Positions 7,578-16,946 are shown, counted from the stretch's first letter. The stretch: 64,000 nt of DNA from Candidatus Saccharimonadota bacterium (GCA_017404955.1 JAFRBH010000001.1:1-64000), one strand, 5' to 3'. A program made the numbers and translations. The notes: generated from the sequence alone by a model not told the origin.

Positions 7578-7583
7578 ATTATA
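7578..7583 (-). promoter_or_regulatory. -10 box for the nucleotidyltransferase gene
   Basis: The minus strand reads TATGGTATAAT, an extended -10 element, followed by AAAGGAG and the leader peptide. No clear -35 hexamer was found. The transcript would start about ten bases upstream of the leader ATG. Confidence 0.6.
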
Positions 7584-7682
7584 CCATAAGTTTTAATAAT
7601 TGTCTATTAGTATGTATTTATTTTCATCTGTTATACACGTATTGGTTATTAGTTTCTTAAAACTTATGCTATAATATGAATT

Positions 7683-8622
7683 ATGAATTGGTTAATCTAT
7701 ACTGCGGCTTCGGTATTGTCAGACTCATCTCGTATTTATATTGATAACTATATCTCCGATTATTACTACAAAGGCAAAGGTGCGGCTTCGCAGAAGTATT
7801 TCTATGCCATCGCCTTTATCGTATTGGCGATTATATTATTCGTTGTTGGCGTAGCCAACTCCTCTCTCTCTCTCTCTCTCGGTTGCGCCTATCGGCGCTC
7901 TAGCGCTATTCTTCATTTCTGGCCTAACCACTAGTTTCGCTGGCATACCTTATTATAAGGTTTTAGAGCTGGATAATTCGACCAACCTAGGTATTTTTGT
8001 GCAACTCGCGCCGATTCTTTATCTTATACTCGGCTGGCTATTTTTGGGTGACAGTATTTCGCTCCCACAGCTAATTGCATTTTTTGTAATCTTGGCCGCG
8101 CCACTACTAATAATTTTTTCAGCTAATAGACGAAAGGGCAAACGCGTGGAGCTAAAAGCCGCCGCTTTTGCGCTTCTTTATGTCGTGATGGTAGTTTCGG
8201 CAAATTTAATATTTGTCAAGCAAAACACGGCGGAGATTGCTTTTATTATCGAACTGGCGTTTACTTTCTTAGGTAAGGGTGTCGGCAACGCAATCATCAT
8301 GGCCTGTATGCCAAAATGGCGGAAGCGTCACAAGGCAGTAGTCAAAAGTAGCCACGGAAAAGTCTATCGACCATTGGTCTGCACATTTGCCACGTGTATT
8401 ATTAAGGATTTTGCGCAGTATAGCGCTATGATTGCCGCACCATCGATTGCTCTCGCTTCCGTGGTCGCCGATTCTTCCAAGCCAGTCGTTATTTTTCTTA
8501 TGGGTCTTATTGTAACTGCCATCTGGCCCAAATTTGGACGCGAGGACCTCAGTCGTCGCTCCATTATAGTCCACTTTGTTGCCACCATTTTAATAGTAAT
8601 CGGCATAATATTATTGCAATAA
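7683..8622 (+). CDS. EamA/DMT-type membrane transporter, out of frame at a (TC)9 tract
   Basis: Two overlapping parts make one protein. Bases 7683-7880 encode the first helices (ending VGVANSS). The rest, in another frame, continues APIGALALFFISG...FAGIPYYKVLEL...LAPILYLILGWLFLG and runs to 8622. The order, spacing and LGWLFLGDSIS motif fit ten-helix drug/metabolite transporters. The break falls exactly in (TC)9 at 7863-7880. One more TC unit, or two fewer, restores a single frame of about 313 residues. A TATAAT box at 7670-7675 puts the transcript start one base before ATG 7683. Substrate unknown. A sequencing error is the alternative. Confidence 0.75.
7863..7880 (+). repeat. (TC)9 dinucleotide repeat inside the transporter gene
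   Basis: Eighteen bases of perfect TC repeat follow AACTCC. The repeat sits at codon 61 of the transporter and is the exact point where the reading frame changes. Such tracts change length by replication slippage. In this copy the gene is off. Confidence 0.95.
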
Positions 8623-8635
8623 AGAAAGGAGTAAA

Positions 8636-9817
8636 ATGAAAATCAATAGTATATCTGTAGGTGGGTGGTTCCAACGAACTACTTTGCAGTTATCGGAAAT
8701 TTATGACTTCCTGCGTGGCGAGGAAGTGCAAATTAAATTGCAACAGAAAAAAGTTGACGAGTTTCGTAAGAATTTGGAAATCGGCAACCTTGAATATGGT
8801 TCTTCCGGTGAGGAGTATTTGATCTTCTCTACGGCCGAGGGTATCAATGTCAAAATATTTGAGGATGGTCTTATCGTGCTAAATAATGTCACGGTTTCCG
8901 AAGAAACTTTATTCAGCGACATCGAGAAGGTCAAAGACTATTACGAGACGAGGCTTTCGCCGGCCTTTAATTATCTGTTTAGCCTCGGCGCTCCGGTGCC
9001 AAAAGAACTTGCTGGTATCAAAAATATCTATCCGTTCTTTGTTGTTTTGGAGAAAGCTACGCAGGAGGAGCTTCAAAGTTTGCTTGGTAAAACCGAGGGT
9101 CGCCAATACTACGAATTTAAGAATTCAAAATATGATGTCTTGCGTGGGAATAAGTATTATTTCATCAACAACAAAACCAAATCGAACGACGAGATTGAAC
9201 GCTATATTGAGGAGCAAATCTTTATTCGGGAGTTTAAAGGTCAGCTCCACCGCTACCTAAATATCCATCGTATTATTTGGGAGAAGATTGACGATGTAAA
9301 AGCTCATTCTAAAGTCAAAGGTTCGGAAATAGTGAAGTTCACTACGAAACTAGAGGGTTATGCTAAAACTATCAACTTGATCGACGGGCGTATTAACCAA
9401 ATGGGGACTTATCTCCCTACTCGTGAGAAAATTGCCAAGCAGGATAAGGATCTTTCTGAATTTCTGGAGATCTCGGGCTATCGCTATGAAACTCTGCGCG
9501 ACACTTTAGAGTATATTAAGTATCTGTGGGATATGACCGAAAATTACGTCAGGGACGCCCAAAAGCAGTTTGAGAACTTAAAGTCTGATGTTACGAGCAA
9601 ATCGGTCACTAGCTTGACGATCGTTACATCAATGTCTGCCGGTGCGGCTATTCTTAGCCTATTTACCGAGTCAGAACCCGAGTTCACTACTTTCGGTTTT
9701 ATCTACTTCTTTGTTTTAGCATTGATCGGATGGGGTGCGCAAAAGATTCTGTCTATTATCGGCAACCGCCAGAAGTATGATGTTACTGACGTAGAATATG
9801 AGAAGAACATAAAATAA
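8636..9817 (+). CDS. Membrane-anchored coiled-coil protein of unknown function, 393 aa
   Basis: The start follows AAAGAAAGGAG and lies 13 bases after the transporter stop, so the two are probably co-transcribed. About 320 residues of charged, largely helical sequence lead to two C-terminal membrane segments (LTIVTSMSAGAAILSLF and FGFIYFFVLALIGWGAQ, about 328-375) and a short charged tail. The layout (long soluble domain, paired C-terminal helices) recalls CorA-like or effector-type membrane proteins, but no diagnostic motif is present. Its pairing with the phase-variable transporter suggests a shared function. Confidence 0.65.
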   Translation: MKINSISVGGWFQRTTLQLSEIYDFLRGEEVQIKLQQKKVDEFRKNLEIGNLEYGSSGEEYLIFSTAEGINVKIFEDGLIVLNNVTVSEETLFSDIEKVKDYYETRLSPAFNYLFSLGAPVPKELAGIKNIYPFFVVLEKATQEELQSLLGKTEGRQYYEFKNSKYDVLRGNKYYFINNKTKSNDEIERYIEEQIFIREFKGQLHRYLNIHRIIWEKIDDVKAHSKVKGSEIVKFTTKLEGYAKTINLIDGRINQMGTYLPTREKIAKQDKDLSEFLEISGYRYETLRDTLEYIKYLWDMTENYVRDAQKQFENLKSDVTSKSVTSLTIVTSMSAGAAILSLFTESEPEFTTFGFIYFFVLALIGWGAQKILSIIGNRQKYDVTDVEYEKNIK

Positions 9818-9968
9818 GTCGCCAACCCTCTGGTCAGGGTAGCATATTTGCTAAAAATGTGTTATAATAACAGAGGAGAATATATCAATCATATTCTTCA
9901 TATTGATAGTAACCGAGCAATACTCCGTCCGGATCGACACTTATTCTGCGGTTCGAGTCGAAAAATCG

Positions 9969-9996
9969 TTGACTTTATAACCATATGAGGTATAAT
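9969..9996 (+). promoter_or_regulatory. Promoter of the integrase-module leader RNA
   Basis: TTGACT (9969-9974) is separated by 16 bases from a consensus TATAAT (9991-9996). Transcription should start near 10003, about 20 bases before the hairpin set. Confidence 0.85.
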
Positions 9997-10023
9997 AGGA
10001 TTAACGAAGAAATTGCGATTAGC

Positions 10024-10072
10024 GGCTCCGCGTAGGAGCCAAAAGCTCCTATGTAAAAAATAGGAGCTTTTT
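10024..10072 (+). promoter_or_regulatory. Attenuator-like set of mutually exclusive hairpins ending in a terminator
   Basis: Four segments can pair in two ways. Segment 1 GGCTCC (10024-10029) pairs with segment 2 GGAGCC (10035-10040), while segment 3 AAAAGCTCCTAT (10041-10052) pairs with segment 4 ATAGGAGCTTTT (10060-10071) to make an intrinsic terminator. Alternatively GGAGC (10035-10039) pairs with GCTCC (10045-10049) around a CAAAA loop, which would prevent the terminator. With the promoter just upstream this makes either a roughly 70-nt small RNA or a premature-termination switch for the integrase operon. Confidence 0.65.
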
Positions 10073-10150
10073 CAGGGTTCCAGTACTGGCCTCCCCGGGT
10101 GAGGTATAAGTACGCAATAATATCAATTTAACTCTCGTGGAGGTACGAGT

Positions 10151-10210
10151 ATGTGTATTTTTGCGAGCTTCTTCAGGAGCGGTATTTATGGAAATTCCAA
10201 GCATCAATGA
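10151..10210 (+). CDS. Possible 19-residue leader peptide overlapping the next gene
   Basis: ATG 10151 follows GGAGG by seven bases and opens a 19-codon frame (MCIFASFFRSGIYGNSKHQ) ending at TGA 10208-10210. It overlaps the start of the next gene at 10188 in another frame. The strong ribosome-binding site is the main support. It may couple or gate translation of the following gene. Confidence 0.4.
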   Translation: MCIFASFFRSGIYGNSKHQ

Positions 10211-10487
10211 CATTGTCAATGATCATTCTTCGAAGAAGAATTACAATGTCTATGACAATGTTAGCGATAGAGTGCGATCTGTCGACACCAAAGCCCAACA
10301 CCTAGCACGAAAAATTGGTAATGAGGGCAACGAGATAGCATACAAATTGTATTGTAAAGCATTCTATGTACTATCAGATGACGAAGTCTGGCGTCTTTAC
10401 GAGTTGGCCCAGAGAAAAGGGAGAAATCCAACGAAGTATTTATCTTGGTTACTTTCCAATGAAATAAGAAGAGCTAGCCGAGGTTAG
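10188..10487 (+). CDS. Small basic phage protein, 99 aa, upstream of integrase
   Basis: ATG 10188 is preferred over GTG 10137 in the same frame. GTG 10137 has no ribosome-binding site, while AGGAGCGGTATTT precedes 10188. Residues 40-95 are helical and basic (KLYCKAFYVLSDDEVWRLYELAQRKG...). It could be a DNA-binding or excision-type protein by position, but no helix-turn-helix is obvious. It lies 41 bases before the integrase on the same strand. Confidence 0.6.
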   Translation: MEIPSINDIVNDHSSKKNYNVYDNVSDRVRSVDTKAQHLARKIGNEGNEIAYKLYCKAFYVLSDDEVWRLYELAQRKGRNPTKYLSWLLSNEIRRASRG

Positions 10488-10528
10488 TTCCGAGTTAGAC
10501 TTTCTTTGGTTGGCAGAAAGGAAAGTTT

Positions 10529-11437
10529 ATGAAAACCACAAGTTTAACTCTCTCGGAAGCTTTTGAGCTTTATCGTAAGGACGTTATTGTCTATAAAAAT
10601 CAATCAGCCAAGACTGAAGAAATGAATCGGTGCGCAATGAAATCGATCGTCGATTTTCTTGGCGATATCCAAATAACGGAACTAGATTTTGATTCAGTCC
10701 GTAAATGGTCAGCTAATCTTAGGAAAACGCGAACTTCGAATACAGTTCGCGGTTATATCCTTAAGATTCGCGTCGTTTTAAAGCATCTTCGGGCGCTTGG
10801 CTACAAAGATGTCATGGATCCGGAGGCTATCGGTATTCCTAAACGCGACTCGCGTGTCGTCGATTATCTTGAAGTTGACGAAGTTGAAGCCATGCTTCAC
10901 GCAGTATTTCAAAGAGGAGCTGGTTACTCTAAATTTAAGCGTTATAGAAATCGAGCTATCATTGCCTTGATGTTTAGTGCCGGTCTTCGCAATGGCGAGC
11001 TATGCAGTATGGAACGCACCCAAATAAAAGACGGCGTAGATAGCTTTACTGTGATCGGAAAGGGTAATAAGCCTCGCGTTTGTTTTATCGATCCTGTCAC
11101 GCATAGGTATATTGATGAGTATCTTGCACTTCGCGATGATCCATATCCAGCGCTTTTCGTTTCGGAACAGCAAAAAGGCCGTGAGAAGATCAACCCAGGC
11201 GTAGTTCAGATGGTAGTTAAAAATGCGGCTATCAAAGCCGGCCTAGAGAAAAATATTCATCCGCACACGCTCCGTCATTCGTTCGCTACGGATCTTCTTC
11301 GCAATAATGCCAATATCGTGTATGTAAAGGAATTGCTCGGCCACGCGAATATTCAAGTTACGATGACTTATACCCATGTCGTGAACGAGGATCTACATGA
11401 GATCCATCGCCTGAAGCATACCGTCGTTCACGCTTAG
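10529..11437 (+). CDS. Tyrosine recombinase / phage integrase
   Basis: The 302-residue protein has an N-terminal SAM-like core-binding domain (about 5-95) and a C-terminal catalytic domain. The catalytic set is complete: Arg154 (AGLRNGEL), Lys181 or Lys178 (IGKGNKPR), His246-x-x-Arg249 (HTLRHSFAT), His272 (LLGHANIQVT) and the nucleophile Tyr281 (MTYTHV). It is flanked by the attR-like tRNA half and a terminator. Its role is insertion and excision of the element at tRNA-Thr. GAAAGGAAAG precedes ATG. It resembles XerC/D in motif spacing, but the position argues for an element integrase. Confidence 0.93.
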   Translation: MKTTSLTLSEAFELYRKDVIVYKNQSAKTEEMNRCAMKSIVDFLGDIQITELDFDSVRKWSANLRKTRTSNTVRGYILKIRVVLKHLRALGYKDVMDPEAIGIPKRDSRVVDYLEVDEVEAMLHAVFQRGAGYSKFKRYRNRAIIALMFSAGLRNGELCSMERTQIKDGVDSFTVIGKGNKPRVCFIDPVTHRYIDEYLALRDDPYPALFVSEQQKGREKINPGVVQMVVKNAAIKAGLEKNIHPHTLRHSFATDLLRNNANIVYVKELLGHANIQVTMTYTHVVNEDLHEIHRLKHTVVHA

Positions 11438-11451
11438 GATTTGTCTGAAGA

Positions 11452-11478
11452 AAAGTCGCGAGCAAATCGCGACTTTTT
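11452..11478 (+). terminator. Intrinsic terminator after integrase
   Basis: AAAGTCGCGA (11452-11461) pairs with TCGCGACTTT (11467-11476) around GCAAA, followed by further T residues. It closes the integrase operon. Confidence 0.92.
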
Positions 11479-11681
11479 CATGTTTTTATGCTATAATAGA
11501 TTGTAGGAAGCATTTCGGCTTTCTGGCAATATTAACTCACATTTCTTAATAAAGATATGGAGCCTGTTGCGTATACGCCGTCGAAATGATCTCGTCACTT
11601 AATAACTAAGAAATCAATTGCGGTTCTTAGGGTTAAGTGTTTAGACCTTATTATGTTTTGTCGAGGAGTCGATGATAACCA
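11479..11681 (+). other. Attachment-arm region with a strong promoter and no gene
   Basis: An extended -10 element (TATGCTATAAT, hexamer 11492-11497) should start a transcript near 11504 running toward the tRNA half. No frame of useful length follows. Features include a hairpin CTAAGAA/TTCTTAG (about 11606-11631) and two CTTAATAA copies that could be integrase or excisionase arm sites. It may encode a small RNA or simply form the attP arm. Confidence 0.4.
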
Positions 11682-11726
11682 TGGTAAGGATGAGGTTCCC
11701 GGGTTCAAGCCCCGGTCGCGGCTCCA
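11682..11726 (+). mobile_element. Right attachment site: 3' half of tRNA-Thr(GGT)
   Basis: From the anticodon loop (TGGTAA) onward the sequence has a tRNA 3' half: anticodon-stem half GGATG, variable loop AGGTT, T-arm CCGGG-TTCAAGC-CCCGG, acceptor half TCGCGGC, T and CCA. The 5' half (acceptor, D-arm, anticodon-stem partner CATCC) is missing. Anticodon GGT would be Thr. This is the expected footprint of integration into a tRNA gene. Confidence 0.8.
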
Positions 11727-11756
11727 TTTTTATTGATTTTATGTTATAATATAGCT

Positions 11757-12776
11757 ATGTTAACCTTTGATTTTGATTACAAATTACCAGAAGAGCTAAT
11801 TGCCCAGACTCCACTTGAGAATCGTTCTAGCTCGCGCCTTTTGGTGATTAATCGTACTGAAAAATCATACGAGGACCATACTTTTACTGATATCTTAGAA
11901 TATCTGAACCCCGGAGATGCTTTAGTTCTAAACGAAACCAAGGTTTTACCAGCCCGCATTCATGGAATTAAACCAGACACTGGTGGCGCAGTAGAGTTGT
12001 TGCTTCTTAAAGATCTTGGGGATAATACTTGGGAATGCCTTGCTAGGCCTCAAAAACGCCTAAAAAGGGGAACTAAAGTAGTGTTTGTCGACAATCTGCT
12101 CACTGGAACAGTAGTAGAAACCAAAGAAGAAGGCATTACTATTGTTCGATTCGCCTATCAAGGCGTTTTTCTAGAGATATTGGACCAGATTGGCGCTATG
12201 CCGCTCCCCCCATATATCCACGAAAAACTAAAAGATCAGGATCGCTATCAGACGGTTTATGCTAAGACCCCTGGTTCTGCTGCCGCCCCAACCGCCGGTC
12301 TACATTTCACACCAGAGTTGCTTACAAAGATTAAGAAAAAAGGTATCAAGATTGTTAAAATCACCCTCGATGTTGGTCTTGGCACTTTCCGGCCAGTTCA
12401 AGTAGATAATATCAAAGATCATAAAATGCACACCGAAACCTATGAAATTTCCAAGGAAGCAGCCGAAACCCTAAATAAAACTAAGCAAAATGGCGACAGA
12501 ATCATCGCCGTTGGCACCACTTCTGTCCGTACGCTAGAATCAAATCTCCAAAAATACGATAAATTCACTCCGGAACGTGCCGAAACTAGTATTTTTATCT
12601 ACCCCGGCTATGAATTTAAAGCTATTGACGGTCTCATCACTAACTTTCACCTGCCAAAATCTACGCTTATTATGCTAGTTTCCGCCTTTGCCGGAAAAGA
12701 CCTAGTCATGGAAGCTTATCACCACGCAATAGAGGAAAAATATCGATTTTTCAGCTTTGGAGACGCAATGTTAATA

Positions 12777-12782
<6 letters not shown>
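11757..12782 (+). CDS. queA: S-adenosylmethionine:tRNA ribosyltransferase-isomerase
   Basis: QueA transfers and isomerises the ribosyl part of SAM onto preQ1 in tRNA to make epoxyqueuosine. The 341-residue protein shows family motifs: [24 protein letters not shown] at the start, [13 protein letters not shown], the [11 protein letters not shown] block, VGLGTFRPV, and [21 protein letters not shown] near the end. A TATAAT at 11745-11750 places the transcript start exactly on the A of ATG 11757, so the mRNA is probably leaderless. tgt follows 89 bases later across a 21-bp repeat block. It is the first chromosomal gene right of the element. Confidence 0.96.
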
Positions 12783-14092
<1,310 letters not shown>

Positions 14093-14128
14093 ACAAACTC
14101 TGTAATCTGTGATAAAATATACGGCAAT

Positions 14129-14338
14129 ATGGCAAAGAAGAATAATACTAAGCGCAAACTCGTTGGTCTAGTTTCTGAAGAATCTGGCATTCGTGCGTAT
14201 TATACCAAGAAAAATACTATGAATACCCCAGATAAACTTTCTCTTAAGAAATATGACCCAATCCTCCGAAAACACGTCGTTTTCACCGAAACCAAGAAGA
14301 ATCTCGGTAGAAACGAAGTTAAAGAGAAGAAACGCTAA
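14129..14338 (+). CDS. rpmG: Ribosomal protein bL33
   Basis: The 69-residue basic protein contains [21 protein letters not shown] and [10 protein letters not shown], which are the L33 core. The zinc-binding cysteines of some L33 types are absent (C-minus form), and a basic tail [10 protein letters not shown] is added. TAAAAT at 14113-14118 puts the transcript start about four bases before the ATG. It ends before a strong terminator. Confidence 0.93.
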   Translation: MAKKNNTKRKLVGLVSEESGIRAYYTKKNTMNTPDKLSLKKYDPILRKHVVFTETKKNLGRNEVKEKKR

Positions 14339-14350
14339 TTATAAGCATTA

Positions 14351-14378
14351 AAATAACCCCTACAGGGGTTATTTTTTT
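14351..14378 (+). terminator. Intrinsic terminator after rpmG
   Basis: AATAACCCC pairs with GGGGTTATT around TACA and runs into a long T tract. The A-rich 5' side may let it work weakly for the convergent GH57 gene as well. Confidence 0.92.
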
Positions 14379-14390
14379 AATAAAAAGCCC

Positions 14391-15620
14391 TTAAAACTTA
14401 AAGCTGTTCTTCTGTTGTTCTCTAAGATTCTCAATACGCCATTCGAAATCACGAATCACGTTCATATAATACATAAAGGCATCGTATGGCGAGTCAAATG
14501 GCGAGAAATAGGCATGGACATCACCGTCGTTCCAATACTTAGTGCACATATAGTATGGGTGATCGGAAGTAGTTAGCCTACGCCAATCGTCAATTAAGTC
14601 CGCGTCGCGCGAAGCCATCACTGCATTATACATTGCATAGAGATTATTTTCCGCCTCACGCTGCATCTCGTTACCTAACCACGCCGAAAGATCGCGCTCC
14701 GTGTCAGCCCAAGTCACTGTTTCCGGCATCGAAACCGCATCTACTGGCTGTTCTAAACCTGCAGCTTCAGAGACGGTCACAAATCTATTATCGAATTCGG
14801 AGAGCCAGCTCGAGATTAGCTCGTTCATAAAGTCAAAAATGCCCGTATCTTCCCAAATATTCTCACCGAAAGTCTCAAAGTCCATGAAAAGATTAATCAG
14901 ATTTCCATTTAAGGCATCTTCATTCAGCCAACTCTGGAATTTTGGCACGGTTAGCGGCCATTCCCTCCAATTTTTATCAGAAAAACGGAAAGCAATGTCA
15001 TCGGAAAGACGATAATTTTTGAGAAGCAACCTGGTCCTTTCGCCACCAGCTACCTTATAGACATGGTTTGGACTACGCCAACCTAAAATTTTATCCCAAC
15101 CTTCAGCCAGTACCGCGGTATAACCCATCTGATCAGCCCAACGACCAACCTCGTCGTTATAGGCAAACTCAGTATTTCTAAACACCATCGGTCTCACGCC
15201 AAATAACTCCGCAATTTTGTCAGAGTGTTTCTTCACCTGTGCTTGAAATTCATCACGATTATAGAAAAATGCCAGGGAATGATAATAAGTTTCACCTACA
15301 ATTTCCACGCGACCAGAAGCTACCAGCTGCTGCAGTTTAGTAATTAATTCTGGTTCCCATTCTTCAGCTTGCTCTAGCCAAACACCAGTAATTGATAAAG
15401 AGAATTTAAAATTCGGAAACTTACGCAAATTTTGCTCCAAAAGTTCCAACATTGGGTAATAGGACTTCTGCGCCACTTTCCTAAAAATGCGCTCATTGTT
15501 TTGTTTATCATAATAATCTTTCTCATACCAATAATTATGATTGTGTGCGACATCAAAAATACTATACCTTCTATACCTCCAAGGTTGGTGCATGTGGAAA
15601 TATAAACATATCGCGCGCAT
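14391..15620 (-). CDS. GH57-family alpha-amylase / glucanotransferase
   Basis: GH57 enzymes act on alpha-1,4-glucans. The 409-residue protein begins AICLYFHMHQPWRY, the family start motif. It carries the nucleophile motif FRNTEFAYND and the acid motif MDFETFGEN. There is no signal peptide, so it is cytoplasmic. ATG 15620 is chosen because AAGGAG lies eight bases upstream; upstream TTG codons lack support. Its ATG overlaps the stop of the GT4 gene as TGATG, so the two are coupled. Together they suggest synthesis and turnover of an internal glucan. Confidence 0.88.
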   Translation of the reverse strand: MRAICLYFHMHQPWRYRRYSIFDVAHNHNYWYEKDYYDKQNNERIFRKVAQKSYYPMLELLEQNLRKFPNFKFSLSITGVWLEQAEEWEPELITKLQQLVASGRVEIVGETYYHSLAFFYNRDEFQAQVKKHSDKIAELFGVRPMVFRNTEFAYNDEVGRWADQMGYTAVLAEGWDKILGWRSPNHVYKVAGGERTRLLLKNYRLSDDIAFRFSDKNWREWPLTVPKFQSWLNEDALNGNLINLFMDFETFGENIWEDTGIFDFMNELISSWLSEFDNRFVTVSEAAGLEQPVDAVSMPETVTWADTERDLSAWLGNEMQREAENNLYAMYNAVMASRDADLIDDWRRLTTSDHPYYMCTKYWNDGDVHAYFSPFDSPYDAFMYYMNVIRDFEWRIENLREQQKNSFKF

Positions 15621-16849
15621 CAACAAAACTCCTTATGCTTTTCCACTTTATTATAAACACTTTCCACCTTTTTGGCAACATCGTCCCAAGAAATTCTGCG
15701 ATATTCTTTAGAAATCCCGTCTTTTAAGGTATTTTTTAGCGCCTCGCTCTTAGAAATTGCCACAATTTCATCAGCAAGTTTATCTTCATCCCAGAAATCA
15801 TACTCCATTGCCGAACGAATTACTTCGGAAACGCCCGATTGCTTAGTTAAAATCAACACGTCTTGGTGGTGCGCTGCTTCCAGCGCAGTTAAACCAAACG
15901 GCTCAGAAATCGAGCTCATCACAAAAATGTCAGAAATCTGATAAATATCCCTCAGCTGTTTACCCCTGACAAAACCGGTAAAAATCACGTTTTTAGAAAT
16001 TCCATACTCAGCGCTCTTCGCAATCAGCTCGGATCTTTGTTCGCCGTCACCAGCAAACACAAAAATGAGTTTTGGGTGTTTTTCCAGAGCTTTTTTAGCC
16101 GCTCTTAGAAAGATAGTTAAACCTTTTTGGACCGTAAATCTACCTACTGTAGAAACAATGGTGTAGCCTAAACTTTTCATCGCCTCCAGGTATCTATAGT
16201 CATCAGAATCGTATTTATAAGCAGTCTTCAAGAAACTCTCATCCAGGGAATTGTGGACTACGTCAATTTTCTCGGCAGGGATATGGTATTTCTCTACAAT
16301 AATATCCTTAGTAGCCTGAGATACGGCGATAATTTTATCTGCCATCATTAAGCCTTCTTCTTCGATAGCTTCTACCACTGGATTACCGTGTTTGCTACCA
16401 CTTCTGTCAAACTCTGTCGCATGTACATGCGCTACCAGTGGAATTCCAAAGTTCTTTTTGGCAAGTACGCCGGCCTCAAAGGTTAGCCAATCGTGTGCAT
16501 GTACTACATCAGGCTTATACTCCATTAAGTATTTTTTTACAAATTCACAATAATCATGCTGAATCTCCCTAATCGACACCATTTCGCCTTGTGGTGCATC
16601 TGGAATTAAAGCCTTGTCAACATATTTAGAATCATAAGCTCCCACACCATAACGAAGAAGCGGGTCAATATTAGTAGCCGAAAGTATGTTCATAAATTTA
16701 ATACTGGGATGTTTGGCAGCATAGGGAACCACAAAATCAATCTGCACGCCATCCCTTACCAGGGCTTTAGACAGATTCAAACACGCCACACCCAAACCTC
16801 CAGAATTGTGAGGTGGCAGCTCCCAACCAAGCATGAGTATTTTCATCAT
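15620..16849 (-). CDS. GT4-family glycosyltransferase, glycogen-synthase-like
   Basis: The GT-B fold protein starts KILMLGWELPPHNSGGLGVACLN, has VVHAHDWLT and HVHATE in the N-domain, and the retaining-GT4 signature GRFTVQKGL...EPFGLTALEAAHH in the C-domain. Members add glucose from ADP- or UDP-glucose to glucans or act on other acceptors. Two ATG codons at 16849 and 16846 follow a minus-strand TATAAT (16860-16855). The predicted transcript start (about 16848) sits on them, so the mRNA is essentially leaderless. It is coupled to the downstream GH57 gene. Confidence 0.86.
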   Translation of the reverse strand: MMKILMLGWELPPHNSGGLGVACLNLSKALVRDGVQIDFVVPYAAKHPSIKFMNILSATNIDPLLRYGVGAYDSKYVDKALIPDAPQGEMVSIREIQHDYCEFVKKYLMEYKPDVVHAHDWLTFEAGVLAKKNFGIPLVAHVHATEFDRSGSKHGNPVVEAIEEEGLMMADKIIAVSQATKDIIVEKYHIPAEKIDVVHNSLDESFLKTAYKYDSDDYRYLEAMKSLGYTIVSTVGRFTVQKGLTIFLRAAKKALEKHPKLIFVFAGDGEQRSELIAKSAEYGISKNVIFTGFVRGKQLRDIYQISDIFVMSSISEPFGLTALEAAHHQDVLILTKQSGVSEVIRSAMEYDFWDEDKLADEIVAISKSEALKNTLKDGISKEYRRISWDDVAKKVESVYNKVEKHKEFC

Positions 16850-16946
16850 TTCTTATTATAGCATACTTTTTATGCTATTTCCTTGTGTTTTTTTATTTTT
16901 TGATATATGGTATAATTTTCTAAGTTAGACATTTGCCTAACGTTCT

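Larger units (their letters stand above)
9818..10187 (+). other. Control region between cargo and integrase module
   Basis: This 370-base stretch has no convincing long gene. It contains an extended -10 promoter (TGTTATAAT, hexamer 9863-9868), overlapping inverted repeats (GAATAT...ATATTC and ATCAAT...ATTGAT, about 9879-9906) that may be operators, a second full promoter at 9969-9996, an attenuator-like hairpin set at 10024-10072, and a short leader frame at 10151. The arrangement resembles a lysogeny or excision control region. Confidence 0.5.
1..11726. mobile_element. Right-hand part of an integrated prophage or phage-derived element
   Basis: A lysis pair (endolysin and holin) lies at the left and a tyrosine integrase at the right. 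The integrase is followed by a 45-nt 3' half of a tRNA-Thr gene that ends exactly where the housekeeping gene queA begins. This is the usual layout of an element integrated into the anticodon-loop/3' half of a tRNA. The reconstituted tRNA-Thr and the structural genes should lie left of the window. The genes between lysis and integrase (1.7-9.8 kb) look like cargo rather than virion genes. Whether the element is still active cannot be judged from this fragment. Confidence 0.75.

Noticed and set aside
9935-9965. tRNA-like T-loop (GGTTCGAGTC)
   Set aside because: No acceptor, anticodon or D-arm can be drawn around it.
11665-11726. Functional tRNA or tmRNA gene
   Set aside because: Only the 3' half fits a tRNA. 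GGAGTCG upstream can pair with CGGCTCC, but D-arm and 5' anticodon stem are missing and the total would be 62 nt. No tmRNA 5' end or tag frame is present.
11733-11756. Upstream extension of queA
   Set aside because: It would start within the promoter -10 region; the family start is ATG 11757.
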